Source: Methanobacterium sp. UBA410
GTDB taxonomy: Archaea > Methanobacteriota > Methanobacteria > Methanobacteriales > Methanobacteriaceae
Assembly: GCA_002498385.1 (NCBI GenBank)
Contig: DAHH01000021.1
Location: 31,065-95,064 of the forward strand
Direction of reading: 5' to 3'
Length of the DNA stretch: 64,000 nucleotides
The position numbers and the translations under genes are program-made. The notes beneath the pieces are model-generated. The model had not been told where the DNA came from and did not search any database. It saw only the letters and a program-made list of their open reading frames with translations. Below are positions 54,836-63,821 of this stretch, one piece after another. How positions within the stretch are numbered: position 1 is the stretch's first letter; every line of letters begins with the position of its first letter.

Positions 54836-55048
54836 TTTACTCCTTTTTTTAATCATTTTTTTTTCAAATAGTATTATTTACTTTTCTTTAAATATGAATT
54901 AATTTTTATCCTAAAAAAGAGAGAAAAACTTTTACGGCCTACATTTTTTTTGGTATGGTTCGTAACCGACATTTATAAATAACAAATTATTTTATAAATA
55001 ACAAATTATTATTGCTGGTTCTTTCCATATTAATAATATGTGGCTAAA
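54836..55048. other. Intergenic region
   Basis: No gene. TTTATAAATAACAAATTATT is present twice in tandem (~54973-55012), overlapping the likely promoter of the small membrane ORF. Confidence 0.4.
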
Positions 55049-55165
55049 ATGGTTGATGAAGTTACGGTTGTATTAGTGGTTATATTCCTTGGAATCAGCT
55101 TATACATATTTACCCTTTTAGTTTATCTATCTTTAAAAAAAAGATCATGTAAACATGGTTCTTAA
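55049..55165 (+). CDS. 38-aa single-pass membrane peptide
   Basis: MVDEVTVVLVVIFLGISLYI then FTLLVYLSLKKRSCKHGS: one hydrophobic helix with a basic tail. No good ribosome site, so uncertain. Confidence 0.35.
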   Translation: MVDEVTVVLVVIFLGISLYIFTLLVYLSLKKRSCKHGS

Positions 55166-55207
55166 ACGTGAGAAACAAGAATAAAAAAAATATCAGGGCT
55201 TAAATTT

Positions 55208-55264
55208 AGGGTAATTTTGAGATCTTAGGGTAATTTTGAGATCTTAGGGTAATTTTGAGATCTT
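55208..55264. repeat. Triple 19-bp tandem repeat
   Basis: AGGGTAATTTTGAGATCTT occurs three times head to tail without mismatch. Intergenic, no ORF. Confidence 0.8.
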
Positions 55265-55516
55265 ATATCTCTATTTGTAATTTCATTAAAAACTCTGAAA
55301 AGAGGTTTAATAATGAAATTTGCATGATTATGGCTTTTTTTGAATTTCAACAGTGCTTTATAAAAATATTATTAAAATAAGACATTTTAGGGGAATTTAA
55401 AGTTTTTTTATGGGATCAACGAGTTATTAATAAAATATAAAGTCAATGTATAGTCACGAAAGCTGCAAAGATCACAATCAGATATTTTTTAGCATTTTAA
55501 CAGTTATCCCCATTTC

Positions 55517-56080
55517 CTATTCAATATTTTGTAATTCTTTAGATTTTTCAATTAAATTATCTATTTTGTTTTTAAGGTCAGTTTCTAAGTCATACCAAGC
55601 GGAATAGAAAGGATCTCTTCCTGATATAATTTTTGAACTAGGATGCTTTTTCAAGCTTGCAGTAATCGTTTTTCTCTGCGCAATTAGCCTGTTTATATCA
55701 TCTGTTGTGTCTTTTATTATTTCAACAGTCTTTAATTTTTCTTCTAGATTTATATCAGGTATTGTAATTGTTTTAAGGGTTGTATCTATGGGCCTTGTAT
55801 AATGGAAGAGTTTGTGGGATTTTTTAAGATCTTCAAGTTTAGTAATGTTGATTTCTATTTTGTTTTTTAAGTTTTCTTTGTCTTTACTCTTATTTTCGGT
55901 TTCTAAGCTCTTAATTTGATTATTTTTATATAAATCAATTAAAAAAGAGATTACAAGAGCAACAAGGCTTACTGTATAACCATAAAGTGGATAAATGCAG
56001 TAAGCTACAACAGCCAAAATGATCAGGATGATGATCAGAAATTCGGATTGATTGTCTTTTATAATTGTTAAAAAATCCAA
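55517..56080 (-). CDS. Membrane-anchored coiled-coil protein, 187 aa
   Basis: TTG start after AGGTGAG. Two N-terminal hydrophobic helices (~14-46), then a coiled-coil cytoplasmic part (KNNQIKSLETENKSKDKENLKNKIEINITKLEDL) and further helices. Function unknown. Confidence 0.55.
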   Translation of the reverse strand: MDFLTIIKDNQSEFLIIILIILAVVAYCIYPLYGYTVSLVALVISFLIDLYKNNQIKSLETENKSKDKENLKNKIEINITKLEDLKKSHKLFHYTRPIDTTLKTITIPDINLEEKLKTVEIIKDTTDDINRLIAQRKTITASLKKHPSSKIISGRDPFYSAWYDLETDLKNKIDNLIEKSKELQNIE

Positions 56081-56289
56081 AAAAACTCACCTTCTATTTA
56101 ATAAACTATTTTTATACTCTTTTTAAGAAATTTTTTATATATAAAATGTTTTCATCATTAACTAATGAAGATTTATAAATTTTTCTTAATTTTTTAATTA
56201 AAAAATAGTTTTAATTAAAAATAGTGAAGGTATTTAATAAAAACCTGGTGAGTACAGGATAATCATGTGAAAATAGAGAGTACTTGAAG
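56081..56289. other. Intergenic, AT-rich
   Basis: No ORF or clear motif apart from the promoter of the gene at 56080. Confidence 0.35.
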
Positions 56290-56480
56290 TGGATATATGT
56301 TAACGCTTTTATCCTTTAATTAGTGCAAAAATGTACCATATGTTCAGTTGCAATTATTGATTTAAAGCAAAACATGTCCTAACTTCAAATAATTTTGACG
56401 TGATCTTGTAATTTAAATAATTTCAACCTACAAAAAAATGCACAATAAAAGGGAAAAATAAGCAAATGTTTAAGTACATT
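56290..56480. repeat. Dispersed intergenic repeat, copy 2
   Basis: Diverged partner of 31310-31540 (shared words TGCAAAAATGTA, TTTAAAGCA, GATCTTGTAATTTAAAT, AATGCACAATAAA in order). Lies 70 bp before mmp8, so it may hold its promoter. Confidence 0.55.
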
Positions 56481-56551
56481 TAACAAAAGTTAAGTATCAT
56501 TTTTTTGTACTGGATTTTTAAGGTGGATAACAATTAATGGTGGAATAGTTA

Positions 56552-57382
56552 ATGGATGAACATGTAATTGAAGCACTCGGAAAAACAAGGGTAGTTGTAA
56601 GGGACGGAAAGGTCATTGAGGTGGGAGAACCAAAAATTAGTTACTGTCCCCTCTTTGATAAACACAGAGGAATTAAAGAGATTACAACTGAAGCTGTACG
56701 GAAAAATATAGAGTTCCGGATTCAAGATTTTGGAATGTGCACTCCTGAGAGAAAACTGCGCATGAAAGATTTTTTATCATTTGGAGTTTCAGAAACCATG
56801 GGAACCCTTCTCGATGAAAACATGATCGACTGTGCTGTTATCGTTAGTGAAGGATGTGGAACAGTAAGGGTAACTGATCCTGAGTTTGTTCAAGGTATGG
56901 CGGGTAGAATATCCGCATTTTTAAGCACATCACCCATCACCAAAATTATAGAAACAGTTGGCCCTGAAAATGTTCTCAACCCTGAAACAGCAGAGATTAA
57001 TCAGGTTAAAGGCGTTTTAAAAGCCATTGAAATGGGTTGCAGGAACATAGCAGTTTCAGTTGTATCACCAGAGGACTCAAAAAAACTCAGGGATATTGAA
57101 AAGGAGCATGAGGAAGTTAATATTTACATATTCGCCGCACATGTAACTGAAATGTCCAGAAAAAAAGCAGAAGAACTATTTAACTATGCAGACGTTGTAA
57201 CGGGCTGTGCCTCCAAGTACGTCAGGGAGGTAGGAGAAGAAAGGAAAACATTCACTGCCGGTGCATCAATACCAATTTATGGAGTTACGGAAGCTGGAGA
57301 GAAATTCTTAAAAAGGAGAATTGAAAAGATTGGTGGATTAAAAGATAAACCCAATGCTAGAATACCTGATCCTTTGATTTAA
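56552..57382 (+). CDS. Methanogenesis marker protein 8 (DUF2099)
   Basis: 276 residues. Opening VIEALGKTRVVVRDGKVIEVGEPKISYCPLF and the Cys-containing segments VSEGCGTVRV, MGCRNIAVSVVSPEDSKKL and VTGCASKYVRE match the family restricted to methanogens. Conserved cysteines suggest a metal or redox site. Precise function unknown. Confidence 0.9.
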   Translation: MDEHVIEALGKTRVVVRDGKVIEVGEPKISYCPLFDKHRGIKEITTEAVRKNIEFRIQDFGMCTPERKLRMKDFLSFGVSETMGTLLDENMIDCAVIVSEGCGTVRVTDPEFVQGMAGRISAFLSTSPITKIIETVGPENVLNPETAEINQVKGVLKAIEMGCRNIAVSVVSPEDSKKLRDIEKEHEEVNIYIFAAHVTEMSRKKAEELFNYADVVTGCASKYVREVGEERKTFTAGASIPIYGVTEAGEKFLKRRIEKIGGLKDKPNARIPDPLI

Positions 57383-57827
57383 ATTGAGGGATTTCTTTAT
57401 TTTTTTTAAATATTTGATATCCAGATTGTTGTAGCCATTCAATCTTAAATTTAGTCTGATTTTAAGGAACCCATCAAACTTCAAGAAGGTCCCGGATCAG
57501 CAGATGATGATGTTTTTAGGAAAATTTCTATAAACCTTCTTGTTTTTTTCAGGTTTTTATTTTGCCATTTTTTTTATTTTTGTAGCGTGATTTGTGAATA
57601 TTTCAGGGAGTTTCAGGATTTGAAATTCACAAATAAGCTTTAAACTCAGGGTTTTTCAAAATTTTACAGTTAACAGAAAATAGCTTTACAACCCATTAAG
57701 GTCCACAATCATAAACTAAGTTAACCATTGTTATTTATTAAGTTAACTATTGTTACTTATTTTTTTTATTGTTAACTTTTGTGGTTACAGTTAAATACTG
57801 AAATTTTCATAATTGGTGGTTGTATAT
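57383..57827. other. Intergenic region
   Basis: 445 bp, no ORF. A ~20-bp unit around AAGTTAACTATTGTTA is duplicated (~57718-57760) upstream of the transposase remnant. Confidence 0.4.
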
Positions 57828-58171
57828 ATGGCCAAATGGGATAAAATTGATAATAAGCGCCATATAAGAGCTGAAGAATTTTATAAACGGATTAAAGGTT
57901 TGTAGGATGATGTTAAGATTTTAAATCAAATGCATTTCATGAAAAAATCTTTATCTTAATGATTCTGAGGATTTAAAGGATTTAAAGGATTTAAAAGCAT
58001 TTAAATTTGGAGTAACTAAAAGTGGGATATATTCAGAGAGAAGTGAAATGAAGAGGATATAAAGGTTTAATACCAAAATATGGTGGTGGGAGACCTGTAC
58101 AAGTATCTGATGAGGATAAAGTTCAGTTAAAAGAGAATTACCACTTTTTTGAAAAAAAGAGGAAATATTAG
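57828..58171 (+). pseudogene. Remnant of a transposase N-terminal region
   Basis: Frames are broken. The best piece reads GLIPKYGGGRPVQVSDEDKVQLKENY, the G-L-x-P-K-Y-G-G-G-R-P signature that follows the HTH of IS630-like transposases. Upstream MAKWDKIDNKRHIRAEEFYK may be host or remnant sequence. No catalytic part and no inverted repeats found. Confidence 0.55.
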
Positions 58172-58422
58172 GATAAATAAAGAAAACTTCAAAATTTAAT
58201 CATGGTCCCTAAATATGCCAAAAGCTGGATAAAAATTCTTAACAGAAGGAGAGGAAAAGTTTAGTAAACAGATAATTAGTCTTTTCTTAATTCTTTTTCT
58301 TAATTGGTTTAAAATGTGGTTTAATAAAAAAAAGAATTAAACTCTTAAAGTGAAAACTTTTTTTATAGAAATTAAAGCACAAAGATATTAAACAAAAAAA
58401 AGGAGTTACAGGTAAATTAGAA

Positions 58423-59304
58423 TTACCAACCTCTCTCCTGCAGCCTCTCGTTTTCTGGGATTTCACCTATATCTATTCCGGGCATGGCTTCTCCAAGGTT
58501 TGTTGAAACCTTTGCTATGAGGTCTGCATCTTTATAGTGGGTTGTTGCCTGAACTATTGCTTTTGCAACGAGTTCTGGGTTTTCTGATTTGAATATTCCG
58601 GATCCAACGAAAACACCGTCTGCACCGAGCTGCATCATGAGGGCTGCATCTGCTGGTGTTGCGATACCGCCTGCTGCGAAGTTCACAACTGGAAGTCTTC
58701 CCTGTTTGGCTGTTTCTTTCACAAGCTCGAGTGGTGATTCTGTTTCACGTGCAACTGCCCAAAGCTCTTCCTCAGTTTTGTCCTTGAGTTCGCGGATGGC
58801 GCTCTGGATCTTGCGCATGTGTCTCACAGCTTCCACAACGTTTCCTGTACCTGCCTCACCCTTGGTACGGATCATTGCAGCACCTTCATTGATTCTCCTT
58901 AAAGCTTCCCCCAGATTTCTTGCACCGCAGACAAATGGTATGGTGAATTGTGTCTTGTCTATGTGATAATTTTCATCGGCTGGTGTTAGAACCTCACTCT
59001 CATCGATCATATCTACACCCAGGGATTGAATAACCTGTGCCTCCACAAAGTGGCCTATACGGACCTTGGCCATAACCGGTATTGAGACTGCGTCGAGTAT
59101 TTCTTTGACCTTTGATGGGTCTGCCATACGTGCAACACCGCCTGCAGCCCTTATATCAGCCGGGACCCTTTCCAGAGCCATGACTGATACTGCCCCTGCT
59201 TCTTCTGCAATTGCAGCTTGTTCAGCGTTTACAACATCCATGATGACTCCGCCCTTGGTCATTTTGGCAAAGCCCTCTTTTAATACTGTGGTACCATGCA
59301 ACAT
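58423..59304 (-). CDS. pdxS: Pyridoxal 5'-phosphate synthase, synthase subunit PdxS
   Basis: 293 residues, full length. [48 protein letters not shown] (catalytic Lys), [17 protein letters not shown] and [29 protein letters not shown] are diagnostic. Makes PLP from ribose 5-phosphate, glyceraldehyde 3-phosphate and ammonia with PdxT. GGAGGAATT precedes the ATG. pdxT is not in the window. Confidence 0.97.
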   Translation of the reverse strand: MLHGTTVLKEGFAKMTKGGVIMDVVNAEQAAIAEEAGAVSVMALERVPADIRAAGGVARMADPSKVKEILDAVSIPVMAKVRIGHFVEAQVIQSLGVDMIDESEVLTPADENYHIDKTQFTIPFVCGARNLGEALRRINEGAAMIRTKGEAGTGNVVEAVRHMRKIQSAIRELKDKTEEELWAVARETESPLELVKETAKQGRLPVVNFAAGGIATPADAALMMQLGADGVFVGSGIFKSENPELVAKAIVQATTHYKDADLIAKVSTNLGEAMPGIDIGEIPENERLQERGW

Positions 59305-59639
59305 AACTTAATTCCTCCTTTAAAACATGTTTTTTTTATAATCTTAACTTTTTTTACGAGCTTAAATTTTTACAAGCCCAAAATTATCAGATCATTATTT
59401 CTAAATTTTATTGTTATTGGTTTATTAAATTTTAACTTTTCTGTGGTCTGGATCTAAAGCTTACTTTAAATAAAGGTTTTACTTTAAAAATTATTTTTAT
59501 GATTTTCAAGAAGTAGAAAGCAAAAAAGAAATAGATCAGGAATTGAGTGAATCTTGAACTCCATATTCAAATAGAGGACAATTCTTCTGAATAAGATTAT
59601 AAGTCTGGATAATTTAACATCCTCATAACCCTGCCCGGA
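59305..59639. other. Intergenic region upstream of pdxS
   Basis: 335 bp, AT-rich. Promoter of pdxS near its left end; otherwise nothing recognised. Confidence 0.35.
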
Positions 59640-60096
59640 TTAAGATTGGATAACCTTTATTTCATCTCCAACTTTCACTTCACCGCCTGTTTTTACCCTG
59701 CAGAAGATTACCTTCCCTGGGCATTATACAGTCCCCAGCCAGCCTTCCAATGGCACAGGGACTGTGGCACACTTACCTATTTAGGTCACCTCAAGGATTC
59801 CAGAACCTGCAGAGAGGACGCTCCCAATTTCGAGGGATGTTAATTTGATTCCACAGGTTGTGATGTTCTCTGCAAAGTCTCCTGGGTGCACGTTCAAGCC
59901 CAGATTCTTCATCTTCTGGATGCTTTCTGCAGCCAGGAGACTCACCTGCCTGTGTGTTTTAGTGTTGGCATGTGCATCACCGTTAAATCCATAGTTTTTC
60001 TGTCAAAAAGCCTTTTTTGATGTTCTGCTTCTTAACGTGTTTTTGCTGGCTTGTACAGACCGCAAGTACTCTGGCTGGGTTGCTTGTTGAATTCAT
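59640..60096 (-). pseudogene. Broken MOSC-domain protein
   Basis: In pieces: GDAHA...HRQVSLLAAESIQKM, HPGDFAENITTCGIKLTSLEIGSVL, a TAA where EVTQIGK needs CAA, then in another frame CHSPCAIGRLAGDCIMPREG, then a third frame GGEVKVGDEIKVI. These are the ordered blocks of MOSC (molybdenum cofactor sulfurase C-terminal) proteins. One nonsense and at least three frameshifts. The old start is ATG 60096. Confidence 0.85.
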
Positions 60097-60225
60097 AGTT
60101 ATCCATTCCTAACTCATTTTTTTGGTTTGCTAAAGGTTTTTGATCAAAAAAATAAAAACAGAAAAAAAACGTTTTTTTAAAACCTGTTTTTCCAGATCAA
60201 ATCATGGAAATGGTTTTGTTCGGTT

Positions 60226-60686
60226 TTATTCTGATTTCAGCTTTTTGATGATGAGATCTGCAACTTTTACGTCCCTCACAACAACGTCGTCAAACTTGGT
60301 CATGTTTATGACCTTTACCCCTGCATCCATTGCTGCTACTATGAGCTTTGAACATGCGTGTGGACCGTCAGCCATGTAAAGTCCGTCCTGAACTTTTTTG
60401 TAGGGTGCTCCTATCTCATCAAGGATCCTCTGACCTGGTTCACTTATGGTTAACTTGTTCATGAGGTATCCGCCTATCCAGAATCCGCCTCCAAGGTAAT
60501 TGTTGCTCTCTACTATGAGGGTTTTAACACCGTTTTCTGCAAGTTTCTTAGCGGCCACAAGTCCGCTTGGTCCTGCTCCTATTATGATCACGTCACTTTC
60601 CACGTAATCCAGGAAGTTCTTTTGTAAATCCAGATACAATTGCCTTGGTCACATCTTTTTCTGAGACCTACTGAAAATATTGCCAT
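60226..60686 (-). pseudogene. Truncated thi4-like thiazole synthase
   Basis: Encodes the N-terminal half of Thi4/ribose-1,5-bisphosphate isomerase-type proteins: SDVIIIGAGPSGLVAAKKLAENGVKTLIVESNNYLGGGFW, LYMADGPHACSKLIVAAMDAG. Full proteins are ~260 residues; the frame stops after ~130. The N-terminal lead (SEKDVTKAIVSGFTKE) is in another frame from an ATG at 60686, so both ends are damaged. Confidence 0.8.
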
Positions 60687-60882
60687 TCTTCCACTCCTTC
60701 TTTTAAGAATTTAAATGAACTTCATCATGCTCTGGATCCATTAACATGAATCATAACTGGATTCTGGATGAAGAAACTGGACTTGATGATCCGAGGATAA
60801 TAGATGGTACAGGAGTTAAATAATGAAAATAGCTAATTTCAATGAAGTAATTAGCTCCGAAGATTACTTTGAATTTTGAATA
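60687..60882. other. Intergenic region with a short leftover frame
   Basis: A 25-codon plus frame (ATG ~60747, MNHNWILDEETGLDDPRIID) could be the tail of a lost gene; nothing else is seen. Confidence 0.25.
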
Positions 60883-60933
60883 ATTATTGGAAGTTAACTA
60901 TTATTGGAAGTTAACTATTATTGGAAGTTAACT
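60883..60933. repeat. Triple 17-bp tandem repeat at the thiI stop
   Basis: ATTATTGGAAGTTAACT three times in tandem; the last copy runs into the thiI stop codon (60932-60934). Confidence 0.8.
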
Positions 60934-62095
60934 ATTCTGAATCATCAACCTTGTGGAGGGTTGCGTATACTTTATCGGTTTCCTCATCCATTCCAATGGT
61001 TTTTTTAACCTCAAGAACCTTTTCAAGCACTGCATTTGTTTCCGGATGTTTTGGGGCTGCTGCACATCCACCGTCTGGAAGTATTGATATTGGGTAGGTT
61101 CCAATTTTTTTACCTATTGCTGCGATCTCAAGCTTATCAAGGCCAATCAATGGACTTAATATTGGAACTGAGGTTGAGTACCTTGTTGCCAGTATGTTTG
61201 GGAGTGTTTGTGATGCTACCTGTCCCACACTGCTTCCGTCAACTATTGCAAAGGCGTTTTCACGTTTTGCAAGTTTCTCTGCAATCTGGTACATTCCGCT
61301 CTTACAGAGAACGCATGTCATCCTTTCTGGTGCTTCCTCCTTGCATTTTTTAAGGAAGTCACCGTAGTTCACCTGGTAAAGTCTTAGATCAGAGCCTGCT
61401 GAGTATTCTTTCAGCTTATTGTAGATTTTAACAATTTTATCGCTTGACCCTGATGTGTAGGGTGCGTTGTTGAAGTTGAGGATGGTGAGGTCGCAGCCCC
61501 TCTTCATCATGAGGAAGGATGCAACTGGGGAGTCTATGCCTCCGGATACCAGTGCTATCATTCTTCCCTGGGTGCCTATTGGAAGGCCTCCAATTCCCTC
61601 GATTTTCTCGTGGTAAAAGTACGTTTTATCATCTCTGACCTCAACGTGAAGTGTGAAGTCTGGGTTTGAGAGATCCACAGGTGCGCCTGTAAGTTCAACA
61701 ACCACAGAACCACAGAATCCTGCCATCTCCCTGCTTGTGAAGTCATGGGTTCCGACCCTTCTGCATTTTACTGCAAATGATTTTTCGCTTGAAAACTGGC
61801 CCTTCCCAGCCAGATCTTTTATGTAATCCTGAACCGCTGCCTCTATAGAGTCATGATCTGTCTCTGTTGAAACTGTGGGGCTGAATGAAACCACTCCACA
61901 TATTTTTTTAAGAGATTCCAGAGCTTTCTCATAATTTTCAGGGAAAAGTAACATTCTTCCCTGGTTTAAGATTATTTTACCGTCAATTACAGTTTTTATG
62001 TTTGATATTAATTTTTTTTCAAATCTTTTCCTTACTTTAGGGCTTTTAACTCCTATTTCACCGTATCTAACAATTATGGGCTTGTTTTTATCCAT
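60932..62095 (-). CDS. thiI: tRNA 4-thiouridine synthetase ThiI
   Basis: 387 residues. N-terminal ferredoxin-like part and THUMP domain (~60-165), PP-loop SGGIDSPVASFLMMKRG (~189-205), and DGSSVGQVASQTLPNI. No rhodanese domain, as is usual in archaea; CVLC in MTCVLCK and a Cys near the end (GGCAAAP) could act in sulfur transfer. Makes s4U8 in tRNA; also linked to thiazole sulfur in some organisms. Confidence 0.95.
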   Translation of the reverse strand: MDKNKPIIVRYGEIGVKSPKVRKRFEKKLISNIKTVIDGKIILNQGRMLLFPENYEKALESLKKICGVVSFSPTVSTETDHDSIEAAVQDYIKDLAGKGQFSSEKSFAVKCRRVGTHDFTSREMAGFCGSVVVELTGAPVDLSNPDFTLHVEVRDDKTYFYHEKIEGIGGLPIGTQGRMIALVSGGIDSPVASFLMMKRGCDLTILNFNNAPYTSGSSDKIVKIYNKLKEYSAGSDLRLYQVNYGDFLKKCKEEAPERMTCVLCKSGMYQIAEKLAKRENAFAIVDGSSVGQVASQTLPNILATRYSTSVPILSPLIGLDKLEIAAIGKKIGTYPISILPDGGCAAAPKHPETNAVLEKVLEVKKTIGMDEETDKVYATLHKVDDSE

Positions 62096-62740
62096 CTTTT
62101 TAGTTCCCCTCTTTACCTGATGTAAGACCTGGATTGAACAGTTTAAAAGTCCAGTCCTGTAATTTGCAAGTTTTTAATTTTATTCACTTTTAAATCCCTA
62201 TGAAAATCATTCATTCTTTTTTCCATTGGATGTACTGGTAATTTTTTGTACTGTAACTTCTTAATCTTTTGTTTTCAGGGGACTGCAAACCTTTTTCATT
62301 ACAAGAGTTAGTGAAACATTTTCTATTACAGAACTTTAAAAAAGGGCTCATTCTAAATTTAAATCCATTTCAGGGTGGTATTTTTATCACCATCCCCTGT
62401 TCAATTTAAACGAGATGAGCTTTAAAGGCCGCTGCAAATTTTATGTGTAAGGTAAATTATGTGTAAGGTAAACGTTAATTAACAATTGTTATGTACCATG
62501 GTATAAAAGTATTGCGGTTTTAAACAGGAAAACGTGTCCACAAAATGACCATTTCTGGCATCACAATTTTTTTCACCAAAACATTCTGAGAATATTTCTT
62601 AACATGATACCATCAATTATTAATTGAACAATTTAATACAATCTATTAATAATATTGAACAATATTTGATATTATAAAAACATTTTTATTATTTTATTAT
62701 AGAAAATCTTAAATTTATTGAAAAATATACAATACATGTT
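62096..62740. other. Intergenic region, very AT-rich
   Basis: 645 bp, no ORF. Tandem duplication TTATGTGTAAGGTAAA twice (~62439-62471). Long AT tracts (62600-62740) precede the leader of the His-rich protein and resemble those at 63500-63640. Confidence 0.4.
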
Positions 62741-62899
62741 GGTTGGGATTATCAACCAGAAGTGGGATTTTGAGGAATTGAAAAAACCCGTGATTTCCAT
62801 ATAACACTTATTTTTTTAGAGATTATGGAAATAAAATTCAGGATGCTCCTCGGTTTTCCCGCCTATTGATTGATGGAAATAAAAAAAAGAGGTGAAAAA
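62741..62899 (+). promoter_or_regulatory. Candidate cis-regulatory RNA leader, copy 1
   Basis: Elements in order: hairpin GGTTG/CAACC (62741-62757); GTGGGA (62762-62767) able to pair with TCCCGC (62857-62862); TTTCCAT (62794-62800) able to pair with either of two ATGGAAA copies (62825-62831 and 62873-62879), the second ending 10 nt before the ribosome site GAGGTGA. Copy 2 has the same layout with compensating base changes. Likely controls the secreted protein downstream. Confidence 0.5.
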
Positions 62900-63211
62900 A
62901 TGCGAAAATTGCAAAAAGAAGCTGCAGTATTTGCAATAGCATTTGTCTTTGCACTGGCAATCGGTGGAGCAGCATCAGCAGCTCCATGTCATGGCTCAAC
63001 ATTCCAGGTTAAGAAGTGCTGGAACGATGACAAAAATTGTTGGAAAAATGGTCCAAACGGAGACAACCAGTGGAACTGTAACTGTAAACATAAGATGAAG
63101 AAACAGTGTGAAAAAGACCCAAAATGGTACCCAAGACATAAAAAACATCACCACCAGCACCACCAGCACCACCACCAGCACCACCAGCACCACCACCACA
63201 GCGGCAGATAA
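62900..63211 (+). CDS. Small secreted His-rich protein
   Basis: 103 residues. Signal peptide (LQKEAAVFAIAFVFALAIGGAASA) then a mature part with six to seven cysteines (CHG, CWNDDKNCW, CNC, C) and Trp. The tail is built of HHHQHHQ repeats, with about 20 histidines in the last 25 residues. Strong potential for binding nickel, zinc or cobalt outside the cell. GAGGTGA lies before the ATG at 62900. Confidence 0.75.
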   Translation: MRKLQKEAAVFAIAFVFALAIGGAASAAPCHGSTFQVKKCWNDDKNCWKNGPNGDNQWNCNCKHKMKKQCEKDPKWYPRHKKHHHQHHQHHHQHHQHHHHSGR

Positions 63212-63638
63212 GCACAGAATTCTTTTAAAAAGCTACATCTTTAAGTATTAAAACATGCGTTTAAGGGTAATATTTACCCTTATTTTTTATTTTGAAAAAA
63301 AATAAAGACCTGGGGGTAAACAACACTTTAAACTCAAATCAGTTTTTTAGATTTGATCTCGTTGTTTATATGATCTTGTTGTTTATAAACAAAAAGCTCT
63401 TAAAAAATTCAAAATTGAAATTGCACCCTGAATTCCATTGAGAAATTTTATTTTATGGTTATACAACAACACAAAATTTTTATCAGCTTATAAAATATAA
63501 CGAACAAAATTAAGTAACCTAAATAAACAATATTATATTATTTTTAAGTAGATATTAAACAATAATATATAAATTTAGAAAGAAGTTGATATTTTATAAT
63601 AAAAAATATTAAATAATTTAAAAATAATATATTATTAC
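63212..63638. other. Intergenic region
   Basis: 427 bp, no ORF. GTTGTTTATATGATCTT-type duplication (~63360-63388); a T-rich terminator-like tract at ~63280; long AT tracts upstream of the second leader. Confidence 0.4.
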
Positions 63639-63821
63639 GTTGATACCAGATCAACTTAAAGTGGAATTTTTAAGGAAAAGCAATAAAACACCTGATTTCC
63701 ACGTAACTACAAAACTTTTTTTCAGGAGTTGTGGAATGAAGAGTTTAAGATTTTCAGGAGTTGTGGAATTTTAAGAAGTATCCTTACTATTTCCACTTTT
63801 AATTGAAAAAGAGGTGAAAAA
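63639..63821 (+). promoter_or_regulatory. Candidate cis-regulatory RNA leader, copy 2
   Basis: Same order as copy 1: hairpin GTTGAT/ATCAAC (63639-63655); GTGGAA (63661-63666) with TTCCAC (63791-63796); TTTCCAC (63696-63702) with two GTGGAAT copies (63731-63737 and 63763-63769). Then the same AAAAAGAGGTGAAAAAATGC context as in copy 1. The TTCAGGAGTTGTGGAAT unit is duplicated. Confidence 0.5.

Noticed and set aside
57828..58171. Intact insertion sequence
   Set aside because: No catalytic DDE part and no terminal inverted repeats; only a broken N-terminal piece.
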